From: Parvularia atlantis | Lineage: Eukaryota > Opisthokonta > Rotosphaerida | Direction: 5' to 3' | Length of the DNA: 45,323 nucleotides | NCBI GenBank assembly: GCA_943704415.1 | Contig: CALSCO010000481.1 | Span: 1 to 45,323, forward strand | Part shown: positions 1-8,674 of the stretch, one piece after another | Numbering within the stretch: the stretch's first letter is position 1 | How the letters are laid out: each line of letters opens with the position of its first letter | Notes under the pieces: model-generated | Seen by the model: the letters and a program-made list of their open reading frames with translations, nothing else | The model's database searches: none | What the model was told of the DNA's origin: nothing | Program-made: the position numbers and the translations under genes

Positions 1-1369
1 GCGCGCGCAACAGCTTCAAGCTCATCCGCATGCGCGCAAGTGCACGGCGCGCACCTTTGAGCCGTTTCCAGCTCCACTGCTCGCGCCGCTCGCGGATGAC
101 CGTCAGGACGCAGTGGTAGGCAAAGTGCCACCACGAGCGCGGCTCGGCCTTGGGCGTGATGCCCGCGGGCGGGCGCAGGCCGCGGTAGGGCTCACCCTTG
201 GCCAGGTTGGCGAACGTGCCAAGGATGAGCAGGAGGTGGTGGTACTGGGCGCGGATGAGGTCGACCTCAAACGGGTCGAAGACGATGCGAGCGTTGACCT
301 TGGGGATGTGTGGGTTGACGCGGAAGCTGCTGTGCAGGCGCAGCTGGCACACGCCCGTGATCGGCTTGACCAGGTACTGGTTGTAGTGCTTGGTCGGGTT
401 GCGCGGCGGCTGGAAGCACGGGGCGCTGTCGGACTTGGTCGCGATGAGGCCCTGGAAGGCGAGAATGAGGTCGCCGGGGAAGAGCTCGGTGAAGAGGAAG
501 GTCTGGGCGTTGAAGTAGACGGCGAGGGCCTCGAGCGTGGTCGACTTGTGGATAAAGTCGCCCGGCTTGCGCACAAAGGTCGGCGCCCACTGGTCGTTCG
601 TCGACACGACGCTGATCTTGGCCACGGTCACGCCGAGGGCGATCGGTGCGGGCGCGCTGTAGTTGTCCTCGTAGCGGATGTGCACGTTGCTGATCACGAG
701 CTGCAGGTTGGCCAGGATGCGCTGCGCCAGCTTGGACTCGAAGTTGGCCATCTTGCGCTTCTCGCCGTCGTCCTGCTTGGCCGCGGCGCGTTCGGCCTCG
801 TACTGCTCGAGCCGGCGCATCTTCTCGCGCTGCTTGCGCTCCTCGTCGTAGATCGGGTCAAACTGCGCGGGCCGTGCGCGCGTCAGACGCTCAGCTCGCG
901 CGCGTGGTGTGTCTCGGCGCACCGAGGCGGCCGTGCGCGGCAGGACGAGCGCAAACACCTGGTCGAGCACGACGTGCACGGGCTCGGTCTTGAGGTTCTT
1001 CCACGGCACCTTGAGCGTAAGCGTGCCGACGAAGCCTGTGCGTGCACGCGCTCAGCGTGCAGTGTGCAGCGGACGGTGGAACCGTGCCCTTGTAGACGTC
1101 CACCGGCAGGTTCAGGAAGCGCAGCGCGTCGCGCCGCAGCTTGACGTTCTTGAGCTGCACATCGCCTGCGCGCTCGCACGCGTTAAGGATACCGCTGCTC
1201 GTGAGCCTGGACGCGCGCGCCTTTCCACAGCTGCAGGTTCAGCTGATCCTTCTCGAGGCCCTCGATGAAGTCGCCCAGGTACCTGTGCACGCGGCGGGCT
1301 CAGCACGGGCGCGCGCGACGGCCGCGGCGCGTGCCGATTAAGCAGACTCGACACAAACGCCTCGAGCAT
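1..1369 (-). CDS. VPS13: VPS13 family lipid-transfer protein, N-terminal part (cut by window edge)
   Basis: VPS13 proteins are very long bridge-like proteins that move bulk phospholipid between membranes at organelle contacts. The first exon encodes MLEAFVSSLLNR. It is followed by YLGDFIEGLEKDQLNLQLW, DVQLKNVKLRRDALRFLNL and TLTLKVPWKNLKTEPVHVV, the classic chorein N-terminus in the right order. The large exon 55-864 carries FESKLAQRILANLQLVISNV, HIRYED and the later WSWKRLKG block typical of the family. Exons read as 1335-1369, 1221-1282, 1088-1165, 923-1035 and 55-864, and a GTGCG donor at 54 continues off the window. Introns 1-3 start GC (GCACGC, GCGCGC, GCACGG), but the family alignment forces these joins. 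Intron 4 starts GTGCG. If exon 5 starts at 864, the frame changes by one base near 840. An acceptor at 839, or a base error, would resolve it. Family assignment is secure; the subtype is not. Confidence 0.93.
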
Positions 1370-1695
1370 CCCGGACGGGTCGGGCTGGCGGGCGCGCGCG
1401 CGCGCTCCGGGAGAGGGGACGGGGCCGCGGCTCGTGCACGCCCTGCGTCACCGACGTTACTGGCGCGCGCACGTGGACGCGCGGGTTGCGCGGGATACAC
1501 GCGGAGACGGGTTGCGTGTGCGCACACGCATGCGCGGCCCGCCCGGCCAAGCGGCGCACGCTGCACCGGCACGCGGCGCGGTCCGCAGCGCACGGCCGGC
1601 GCAACGCGCGGCGCACGCGCCCGAAACCGGTCTGCGCGCAGCGACACGCATGTGTACGCCCAGGTGCTGTTCCGCCCTTAGCGACGCTGCGTACG
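1370..1695. promoter_or_regulatory. Divergent intergenic region VPS13/SGT1
   Basis: This is the 326-base space between the VPS13 and SGT1 start codons. It is GC-rich with many CpG and GCGC steps. The long reading frames through it are arginine- and alanine-rich and look like composition artefacts. I see no TATA box and no recognisable third gene. It presumably holds both promoters and 5' leaders. Confidence 0.5.
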
Positions 1696-3150
1696 ATGAC
1701 TGCAAGCGAGCTCGTCCAGCGCGCGCTCGACGCGTTCCTGGGCGACGACTACAACGCGAGCGTCGAGCTGTACGGCCAGGTGCTCGCGGCCGATGCGGGC
1801 CACGTCGACGCGCGCCTCGGCCGCTCGGCCGCGCTCGCCAAACTGGACCGGTTCGACGGTGCGCTTGTGTGACGCGTCGCGCCCCCGATGGAAGCCCCTT
1901 GACGCGCGCGCCCTGTGCCGCACGCAGACGCCCTTGCCGACGCCGACGCGGTGCTCGGCGCGCAGCCGGAGAGCCACCGGGCGCTACTGCGGCGCGGGTG
2001 CGAGGGCGAGTGCCGCGTCCTGCTCGAAGCTTCCGTCTGACCCCACGCGGTAGCATCGCCCTGCACGGCCTTGAGCGCTTCGCCGAGGCGCGCGCCGCGC
2101 TTGCCCGCGCGGTCGAGCACGTGCCGCACGACAAGGTCGTGGCGCACTGGCTGCGCAACTGTGACGAGGGTGCGTTTTGTGAGGGGCTCTGGCTTGGCAT
2201 CGTCTTGACGGCGCTTGCCTGCCAGCGCTGCGTTCCGCGCCTGCATCTGCAGCAGCAGCGCCTGCACCCGCAGCATCAGCGCCCGCAGCAGCGGCAGCGC
2301 TGGCCAAGCCGACCGTGCGCCACGAGTGGTACCAGACCGACCAGGACGTGTTTGTGTCAGTCTTCGTCAAGAACGCGCGCAAGGACGACGTCCACGTCGA
2401 GGTCACGCCCCGCGCTGTGAGCGTCGCAGCCCGCCGCGTATCGCCGCTACGTGCTCACGGCGGCTGCACGCCCCGCAGTTGAGCGTCACCGTCAAGCTGC
2501 CGACGGGCGCCGACTACAACCTTGAGCTCGACCTGGCCTTTGCGGTCGCGCCGGGCGAGTCGAGTCACGCGGTCTACGGCACCAAGATCGAGGTGCGCAT
2601 GCGCAAGGCGGAGGTCGGCCTGCGCTGGCCGCAACTCGAGGGCGATTTGCAAGCGCCCAATCCGCTGCCCGTGATGAACTCGACCGCTGGTGCGTGATGC
2701 TTGTGTGTGTGAGCACGTGCGTGTGCTGATGGCTGCGCCGCGCAGCTGTGCCAGCCGCCAAGCCGTCGTATCCGTCGTCTGCCAAGAAGGCACACGACTG
2801 GAACAAGCTCGAGCACGAGGTCAAGCAGGAGGAGGCGCAGGAGAAGCCCGACGGCGAGGCCGCGCTCAACGCGCTCTTCAAGCAAATCTACGCGAACGGC
2901 ACGGAGGAACAGCGGCGCGCCATGATCAAGTCCTACGTGCGTGCCTGTCGTTGTTTTTGTTGCGCGCTCACACGCTGCGCACACGCAGACCGAGTCTGGC
3001 GGCACAACGCTCAGCACCAACTGGAGCGAGGTGTGTGCGTGTTTGCTGCTCGCGCCGTGCGTGCTCACGCGGCCGCGTCAATAGGTGGCCGCGAAGCCCG
3101 TCGAGATTAAGCCGCCAGATGGCATGGTCGCGAAGAAGTTTGAACTGTGA
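1696..3150 (+). CDS. SGT1: SGT1 co-chaperone (TPR-CS-SGS)
   Basis: SGT1 is an HSP90 co-chaperone that acts on SCF ubiquitin ligases, kinetochore assembly and immune receptors. The ATG at 1696 opens MTASELVQRALDAFLGDDYN, the first TPR helix. TPR sequence continues through ALHGLERFAEARAALARAVE to HWLRNCDE. An Ala/Pro linker then leads to the CS domain (VRHEWYQTDQDVFVSVFVKN, then LSVTVKLPTGADYNLELDL). The C-terminal SGS domain follows (AHDWNKLEHEVKQEE, STNWSEV, KPPDGMVAKKFEL, stop 3148-3150). All three domains are present in the usual order. Eight exons: 1696-1858, 1928-1997, 2054-2169, 2226-2416, 2479-2689, 2746-2936, 2989-3030 and 3085-3150. Introns begin GTGCG except two (GTGAGC, GTGTGT). Confidence 0.95.
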
Positions 3151-3601
3151 GACGGCGCGACCAAGAAGGAGGTTGTTGCAGTCGACGTGACCGTGCTGGA
3201 ACGCGCATTGACATACATGCGCGTGCGCCAGCGCGACCAAGGACGACACGGAGCTCGACCTGGCGAGCACGACGCGCTGCGACGCGCTTTTGGGAGCTTG
3301 TTGTGCACGATCAGTTTGGTGCCCGATTATTGCCGTGACGTGCCACGATCGTCGCGCTTGCTGCTGTTGCGGCGGCACACGAGGCTGCTCACGACGCAGC
3401 GCATGACGCGGTGCACACTGTGCGGTGCCTGCGCCTGCGAGCGCGGCGGGGTCACACACTGATGCCGCAAATCAGTGTCGACGCGGACAACGTGCTTGTG
3501 CTGCTCGAGGAGGTCGGCGGTGACTGCACGACGGTGCAGATCACGGCCGTCGCCGCCTGTGCTGCTTGTTGATCGTACACATGAAAATCATCGCGACGTG
3601 C
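3151..3601. other. Intergenic region with short unexplained open frames
   Basis: This is the 451-base stretch between the convergent ends of SGT1 and the membrane-protein gene. It is less GC-extreme than its surroundings. It contains an ATG-started 37-codon frame at about 3462-3560 (MPQISVDADNVLVLLEEVGG and on) whose codons look protein-like. Two nearby stretches read DGATKKEVVAVDVTVLERAL and KDDTELDLASTTRCD. I could not join these into a gene or recognise a family. They may be a small gene with introns, a decayed fragment, or chance. Confidence 0.35.
3462..3572 (+). CDS. Possible small ORF, unrecognised
   Basis: This ATG-started frame begins MPQISVDADNVLVLLEEVGG, continues DCTTVQITAVAACAAC and then stops. 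The acidic, valine- and leucine-rich first half looks coding, while the Cys/Ala-rich end looks like run-off into intron or untranslated sequence. It could be one exon of a small spliced gene downstream of SGT1. No family was recognised. Confidence 0.2.
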   Translation: MPQISVDADNVLVLLEEVGGDCTTVQITAVAACAAC

Positions 3602-4312
3602 TCACGACTGCTTGGCAGTCTCGAGCGTTCGGTCGACCCACCGCAGCAGCACGGGCGCGACGACAAAGACCGCCACGAGGCCCACGACGGCGAGCACCGC
3701 GCCCAGCACCCACACCTGGCGCGGCAGGCCCAGCACGAGCGTGTTGACGACTGCGCCGCTGCGTCAGCCGCGAGCGACGGACGAGCGTGTACGTGCATGC
3801 ACCGATGTTGTACGGGACGGGCTGCGTCTCGACGCCGGCGACGAGCGAGAACGCGTCGTACTCGGCGGCTACCTCGAGCAGCACGGGCTGCAGAGGTCAG
3901 CTGGCGCCTTCCGCGATGCGGGCGCGAACGGACCTTGTCGTCGTCGCCGCCGTGCGCAAACACGATCTTCTCGGTGTTGAGCAGCTCGCGGTGTCCCGGA
4001 TGCCCGCTGTCGCCCACGAGCACGCGCAGGCGGAAGCTGGCCGGGTTCTGTGGCACGTCGCATCAGCGCACCGGATGCATGCGGGCGCGCTCTGACCGTC
4101 GCCGGGTACGAGATGCGCGCCTCGTACACCGCGCCCGCGCGCATCCCCGCGACCGCGTACACGTTCGGCGCGCCACCCGGCACGATCTTCTCGCGCAGCA
4201 GCTCCGCGTCGACCGCGAGCGCGCGCGGCAACGGCGGCGGCAGCCCCGTGGCGAGCGCCGCCGCGGCCGCACAGAACGCGAGCAGTACCGTGACAGATGA
4301 ACGTGCAGCCAT
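3602..4312 (-). CDS. Unrecognised type I membrane protein with signal peptide
   Basis: The ATG at 4312 opens MAARSSVTVLLAFCAAAAAL, a clear signal peptide. A luminal or extracellular domain follows: ELLREKIVPGGAPNVYAVAG, YEARISYPATNPASFRLRVL, then LLNTEKIVFAHGGDDD and LLEVAAEYDAFSLVAGVE. A single hydrophobic segment near the C-terminus (WVLGAVLAVVGLVAVFVVAP) and a short basic tail ending TLETAKQS complete the protein, with stop 3602-3604. Three introns can be placed. Two start GTCAGA and GTCCGT, weaker donors than elsewhere. The last starts GTGCAT and appears to skip an AG three bases after its CTGAC branch. The beta-rich ectodomain plus one membrane span suggests an ER or surface protein. I considered TRAP subunits and PIG-X, but no motif supports either. 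Its ATG faces the AdoMetDC gene across a 678-base leader region. Confidence 0.7.
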
Positions 4313-4451
4313 ACTGCACACGCGCTGTTGGGCGGGAGATTGTTATCAGTAGCGTTTGGAAGGTTCGGCCATCGATCGATCCCTGGCCACGTGGACACTT
4401 TTCTTCCGCTCGCGACCGGACAGTCCGCGCCCGCGCAAGCCGTCGCTCTCG

Positions 4452-4489
4452 CACCACCACCCGCCGTCAGCACCACCACCCGCCGTCAG
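4452..4489. repeat. Perfect 19-base tandem duplication
   Basis: The unit CACCACCACCCGCCGTCAG occurs twice head to tail (4452-4470 and 4471-4489) with no mismatch. It lies in the shared promoter region. The lack of divergence points to a recent duplication or an unstable minisatellite seed. Confidence 0.9.
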
Positions 4490-4694
4490 CGCTCGTCCCG
4501 TCGTCGTCGCCAGCGCACCCCGCCGAGCGACTTCTCCTCCTCGATCGTCTTTCCTCGGTCGTCGTCCCTTTTTTTTTTTTTTCCTGCCTGCGAAAGAGCG
4601 AGCGCGCCCGCCGGCCCCCTCGCCGTTACCTCGTCGTAAGCCAAAGCCTACAACCCGCCTGCGGCCCGTTCTCTCTGGTTCAAGACCACGGGGG

Positions 4695-4712
4695 ATGGGC
4701 ATGCGTCTTTGA
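4695..4712 (+). promoter_or_regulatory. Pentapeptide upstream ORF (MGMRL) before AdoMetDC
   Basis: This is a complete five-codon ORF, ATG GGC ATG CGT CTT TGA, 278 bases upstream of the AdoMetDC ATG. Mammalian AdoMetDC mRNAs carry a six-codon upstream ORF (MAGDIS) that stalls ribosomes when polyamines are high, and plant mRNAs carry different upstream ORFs. A tiny ORF here could act the same way. The peptide is not the same, and transcript coverage is unknown. Confidence 0.35.
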
Positions 4713-4731
4713 GGTCGTCGTCGCTCTGAAC

Positions 4732-4782
4732 ATGCTCCTCGGCGTCTACTTTGCGCACTTCGGTTCGACCTTCCCTCCCTAG
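4732..4782 (+). promoter_or_regulatory. 16-codon upstream ORF before AdoMetDC
   Basis: The ORF reads MLLGVYFAHFGSTFPP then TAG. It starts 19 bases after the pentapeptide ORF stop and ends 208 bases before the AdoMetDC ATG. The hydrophobic, Pro-Pro-stop peptide is of a type that can arrest ribosomes. A regulatory role is inference from position and from the family's known use of upstream ORFs. Confidence 0.3.
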
Positions 4783-4990
4783 TGACCGCCTCGACCCGCC
4801 AGCTAGCCCGCCCAGCACCTCTCTCTCCCTCCCCTCGCACTCGCTCGATCCCCCACCACCGGCCCCGCGGCAGCAGACGCGCCCGTCCCTTTCCCCTTCC
4901 TTTCCCCTTCCCTCCCCTCGTCCTCGCCCACCCACCACCACCCGCGTCTGCCCGCCCCGCCGCGCCGACCCGCGCCAGCCGTCCGTCCCG

Positions 4991-6453
4991 ATGACCGGCG
5001 CGTTCACGTGCGTACCGTGCGCGCGCGCTTGTGCCGTGCTGACGCGACCTCGCGCGTGCTTAGCCCCCTCCCGGAGGCCAGCCAGCTGCTGGCCAAGCAC
5101 GCCCAGGCGCACGACGACCGCGCCACGCTCGCCTTGCCCGGCGACGATGACCGCGACCTATCGTACCCGAGCCCGGGCTTTTTCGAGGGAGCCGAGAAGC
5201 TGTTTGAGGTGCACTTCCGGCCCTCGCCCGACGCCGCCGGCGCGTCGCTGCGCACCGTCCCGCGCAACGACTGGGACAAGCTGCTCAAGCTCGTCAACTG
5301 CGAGATCGTGAGTACGCTGTCGAACGACATGCTCGACTCGTACGTGCTCAGGTGCGTGCGCTGCCTCACGCGCCCTGCCCCTGCGCCTGACGCGCGTGTG
5401 CGACGATCGACAGCGAGAGCAGCATGTTTGTCTACGCGCACAAGCTCATCCTCAAGACATGCGGCACGACCACGCTGCTGCATGCCGTCGATCCTTTCCT
5501 GCAGATCGCGCGGGCCTGCGGGCTGACCGAGATCGACAGCGTCTACTACTCGCGCAAGTGCTTCATCGAGCCGGACCGCCAGGTGGCCCCGCACGGCAAG
5601 TTTGACGCCGAGGTCGCGCGGCTCAAGACCGTGTTTGGTGCGCGCGGGCCGCCGGTCGGGACACGCGGCGGCGGGCTCACGGCGGGCGCGCGCTCGCTCA
5701 GACGGCGGCGAGTCGTACGTCCTCGGCCCGATGAACGGCGACCACTGGTACCTCTTCGCGGCCGGCACGGTTAACGCGCCGCCCGGGAACCTCCCGCGCG
5801 GCCTCACGGTGCTGCCGGACCACACGCTCGAGGTGCGTGCGCGGCGGTGGCAATCGGGGGAATGCACGTGCTGATGGTTGCCGCGCAGGTGCTCATGCAC
5901 GACCTCGACCCGAAGGCGATGCGCCACTTCTACCGCAACGAGGCCTTCGTGAGCACGCGCGCCGCGTCGCGCAACAGCGGCATCGCCGACCTCGTCCCCG
6001 AGGCGACGCTCGACGACCTCGTTTTTGACCCGTGCGGCTACTCGGCCAACGGCATTGTCGAGGACTCGTACTTCACGATCCACGTCACGCCGCAGCCCGA
6101 GTGCTCGTTCGCCAGGTGTGCGCTCGTGTGACACGAGGCGGGGCCGGGCGCTGACCTGGCGGGCGCAGCTTCGAAACCAATATCCCGCTCGAGAACTACA
6201 CCAAGCTGGTCAACAAGATCGTGAAGGTGTTCCGCCCGCGACGCTTCACGGTGCGTCTGCGCGGCTGGGAGCGATGGTTGCGCTGACGGCGCCGGGCGTG
6301 CAGGTCACGCTCTTCACCAGCGACAGCGCCATCTGCGGCATGTCGTTCAACGGCGTCGACGCGAAGAAGATCGCCGGCTTCCGCCGCACCAACTACACCG
6401 TCACGCACTTCACCACGCACAACCTGACGTTTGTGCACTTTGTGCGCGTCTGA
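4991..6453 (+). CDS. AMD1: S-adenosylmethionine decarboxylase proenzyme
   Basis: This enzyme decarboxylates S-adenosylmethionine to supply aminopropyl groups for spermidine and spermine synthesis. A 17-base first exon (MTGAFT) precedes FFEGAEKLFEV, the family's N-terminal FEG..K motif. The autocleavage site lies in YVLSESSMFV, where the second Ser of ESS becomes the pyruvoyl group; an intron splits the codon of the first Ser (LS|ESS). The catalytic Cys sits in LKTCGTTTLLHAVDPF. The later Ser and His are in FDPCGYSANGI and YFTIHVTPQPECSFASFETN. The stop is 6451-6453. Seven exons: 4991-5007, 5064-5351, 5414-5637, 5702-5832, 5889-6115, 6169-6250 and 6304-6453. All key residues are present, so it should be active. 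Two short upstream ORFs may control translation. Confidence 0.96.
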
Positions 6454-6634
6454 GCCCCGCGCGCTTCTACTTTTGTTCATTCAGCATCTGTTGTTGTTTT
6501 TCGTTCCTCCCCTCCCCCTCCTCTGTCAGTGTGCGTGCGCGGTGGCCCCGGGCCTGCGACGCCGAGCAATTAAAAAAAAAAGTCGCAGAGAAGTGGCAGC
6601 GCAGACACAGAACTGAATCTTTGGAGCGTGAGAG

Positions 6635-7533
6635 TCAGACCTCCTCTACGGCGAGCTCAAACGCGTCGACGTCAGCAAACTCGCGGCGGCGCTCCTGCGC
6701 CACGTCTGCCGCGGGCGGCGCGACCTGGGCGCGACGGGCAGCGTGAGCAGCGCAGTGCGCAAACGTGCGCACGGGAGACGCACGTCGCGGTGGTGGTGCT
6801 TGGCGTGCTTGCGCCCGCGCCGCGACGCGCCCACCGGCTTGGTGCTGTCGACGATGCGCAGCACCAGGTCCGTGAACACGTCGCTGTACGAGCCCGCTGA
6901 GCTCGACGAGCCCGATGACACCGTGGACGTGCCCGAGGCCGTCGACGATGTGGACGTGTCCAGCGGGTCCGCGCGCGGTGGCGCCACCTTGCCTGCGACA
7001 ACGTTGGCGTGCGGTGGCGTGTTCTCCTTGCCGTCGACGCCGCCGTCACCGCTCACGACGGGTGCGGGCGCGTCGGTGTCGCTGTCGCTGTCAGGCCGCC
7101 TCGCGTGCGCCTGGGCGTCGGCTGCTTTCTTCGCCGCCGCTGCAACAGCGGCGGCACTGCGCTGCGGGCGTTTGCGCGTCGTCGTCGTCGTCGTCGTCGT
7201 CGTTGTCATCGTCGTCGGCACCACTGTATCCGCCACGGCATCGACAGTCCCGCGGCCACCGTCGTTGTCGCCGCCCTCGTCGCTCGGCACGGCGCTGCTC
7301 GCACTTTCCACGTCACGGTTGGGCGTGCTCTCGCTCGTCGCCCCTGCCGCCGCCACCGCCGCCCCGCCCGCCGCTGCTGCGCCTCGCCGCGTCGTCCGCC
7401 GTACGTCCGCCGCCGTGTGCGCCGCCGTGTGCGCCGCCGTCGCCGCTTGCGCTGCCGCCGCCTGCACCGCTCGTCTGCCCATCCGAGGCACCGTTACGAA
7501 GTTCGAACGTCGTCGCGCCTGTTGGCCAAACAT
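6635..7533 (-). CDS. Sororin-like cohesin-protection factor (candidate)
   Basis: The protein has about 280 residues (262 if it starts at the ATG at 7482). It is mostly Ala/Thr/Ser-rich disordered sequence with a poly-Thr run, basic clusters and two exons (6784-7533 and 6635-6724; GTGCG intron). The C-terminus ends [15 protein letters not shown], which closely resembles the conserved C-terminal motif of sororins. Sororins hold sister chromatids together by countering WAPL at PDS5-cohesin. A KEN box lies in DGKENTPP (codons 7021-7029), and sororin is a known APC/C-Cdh1 target. Size, disorder, basic charge and degron all agree. I do not see a clear FGF motif. The short C-terminal motif carries most of the weight, so another nuclear protein is possible. 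The first ATG lies only 12 bases from the ARL1 start. Confidence 0.55.
7179..7216. repeat. GTC trinucleotide run coding for poly-threonine
   Basis: An imperfect run of GTC on the + strand reads as about ten consecutive Thr codons (ACG/ACA/ACC) on the - strand, inside the sororin-like gene. It lies in predicted disordered sequence and is a likely length-variable site. Confidence 0.8.
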
Positions 7534-7545
7534 TTGCTGCCGGCG

Positions 7546-8622
7546 ATGGGTGCGTGCGCGCGCGGAGCCACGTCGGCGCCTCGGTCTCTCAGCGCGACGG
7601 CTGACGGCGCGGCGGCGCCCCGCAGGCGGCTTCTTCTCCATCTTCGAGCGCCTGTGGGGCGAGAAGGAGCGGCGCATCCTCATCCTTGGCCTCGATGGCG
7701 CCGGCAAGACGACGATCCTCTACCGTCTTCAGGTGCGCGCGCTCGCGCTCATTCTGAGCTGAGCCGCTGACGATCGGCCGCGCAGATCGGCGAGGTCGTG
7801 ACGACTATCCCGAGTGCGCGCCGCCCGCGTGTGCCGCGTGTCGCTCTAGTTGACCGCGGCGCGTTCGCCAGCCATCGGCTTCAACGTCGAGAGCGTGCAG
7901 TACAAGAACATCAAGTTCCAGGGTGCGCGCCACGCCCGCCGCGCCAGCCACGTGCGCTCACTGCCACGTCGTGCGCGCCACGCCTGCAGTATGGGACCTC
8001 GGCGGTGCGTGCGCGCGCGCCCCCTGCTGTCTGCGCAGGGCTTGACACGCACGCGCGCGCCTCGCAGGCCAGACGAGCATCCGGTGCACGCCGCGGCCGC
8101 TGGCGCCGCCTCGCGCTGACGGACACACGCGCCACGCGCAGGCCATACTGGCGGTGCTACTACGCCAACACGGACGCGATCATCTACGTCGTCGACAGCT
8201 GCGACCGGGAGCGGTTAGGCATCTCCAAGGACGAGCTGCTGGCGATGATGGAGGTGCGGACGCCGCACGCACGACGGGGCGGCCCTGCTGACGGCGTGTA
8301 CACGTGCGAAGGAGGAGGAGCTCAAGGACGCGGTGCTGCTGGTGTTTGCCAACAAGCAGGTCCGCGCCGCGTGCAGCTGGACGGGCGTGTCGTGCTGAGC
8401 CGTGCGCAGGACATGGACCAGGCCATGACGCCCGCCGAGGTGTCCGAGGGCCTCGGCCTAACGAGCCTCAAGAGCCGCCAGTGGCAGATCTTCAAGACGT
8501 CGGCCGTGAAGGGCGTGGGCCTGACGGAGGGCCTGGACTGGTGCGTGGCCCGTTCTGCGCGCGCGGATGCGAGCCAGTGCAGACGGCGTGCACGCAGGCT
8601 CGTCGGCGTGCTGAAAAAGTAG
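7546..8622 (+). CDS. ARL1: ARL1 small GTPase of the trans-Golgi
   Basis: ARL1 recruits GRIP-domain golgins and Arfaptins to the trans-Golgi when GTP-bound. The sequence matches ARL1 throughout. It runs [12 protein letters not shown] with the N-myristoylation Gly2 and amphipathic helix, P-loop [15 protein letters not shown], switch 1 VVTTIPTIGFNVE, switch 2 [18 protein letters not shown], then [21 protein letters not shown], and SAVKG (the G5 SA motif). The stop is 8620-8622. Ten exons can be placed: 7546-7549 (only ATGG), 7626-7732, 7786-7813, 7872-7922, 7990-8004 (15 bases), 8068-8083, 8142-8253, 8312-8359, 8410-8540 and 8598-8622. The ARL1-specific RPYWRCYY and [11 protein letters not shown] set it apart from ARF and from other ARLs. 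Confidence 0.97.
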
Positions 8623-8674
8623 CGGCACCCGCGGCGAGCGCTTCTGTGTCTGTCTGTGGCTTGTCGCTTTGTGC

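Larger units (their letters stand above)
4313..4990. promoter_or_regulatory. Divergent region with pyrimidine-rich AdoMetDC leader
   Basis: This is the largest gap between start codons in the window. It holds a perfect 2 x 19-base tandem repeat (4452-4489), a run of 14 T (4569-4582), two short upstream ORFs (4695-4712 and 4732-4782) and about 200 bases of CT-rich sequence directly before the AdoMetDC start. The pyrimidine-rich part is probably the AdoMetDC promoter and 5' untranslated region. Confidence 0.6.

Noticed and set aside
1434-2420. Long + strand open frame of about 330 codons
   Set aside because: It is Arg/Ala/Pro-rich and overlaps the SGT1 exons in another frame. It is a by-product of high GC.
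3602-4312. Translocon-associated protein (TRAP) subunit or PIG-X
   Set aside because: Only the topology is similar. I see none of their sequence blocks.
4313-4321. Three-residue longer start for the membrane protein
   Set aside because: The upstream codon is GTG. The first ATG is at 4312 and begins a typical signal peptide.
5008-5063. AdoMetDC start at 5008 (longer N-terminus)
   Set aside because: That frame opens with GTG and runs through a clear GTGCGT...GCTGAC...TTAG intron. The ATG at 4991 with splicing gives a clean protein.
6571-6581. Genomic A10 tract as a poly(A) tail of a retrocopied element
   Set aside because: It is short, has no flanking target-site duplication and lies in an ordinary 3' region between AdoMetDC and the sororin-like gene.
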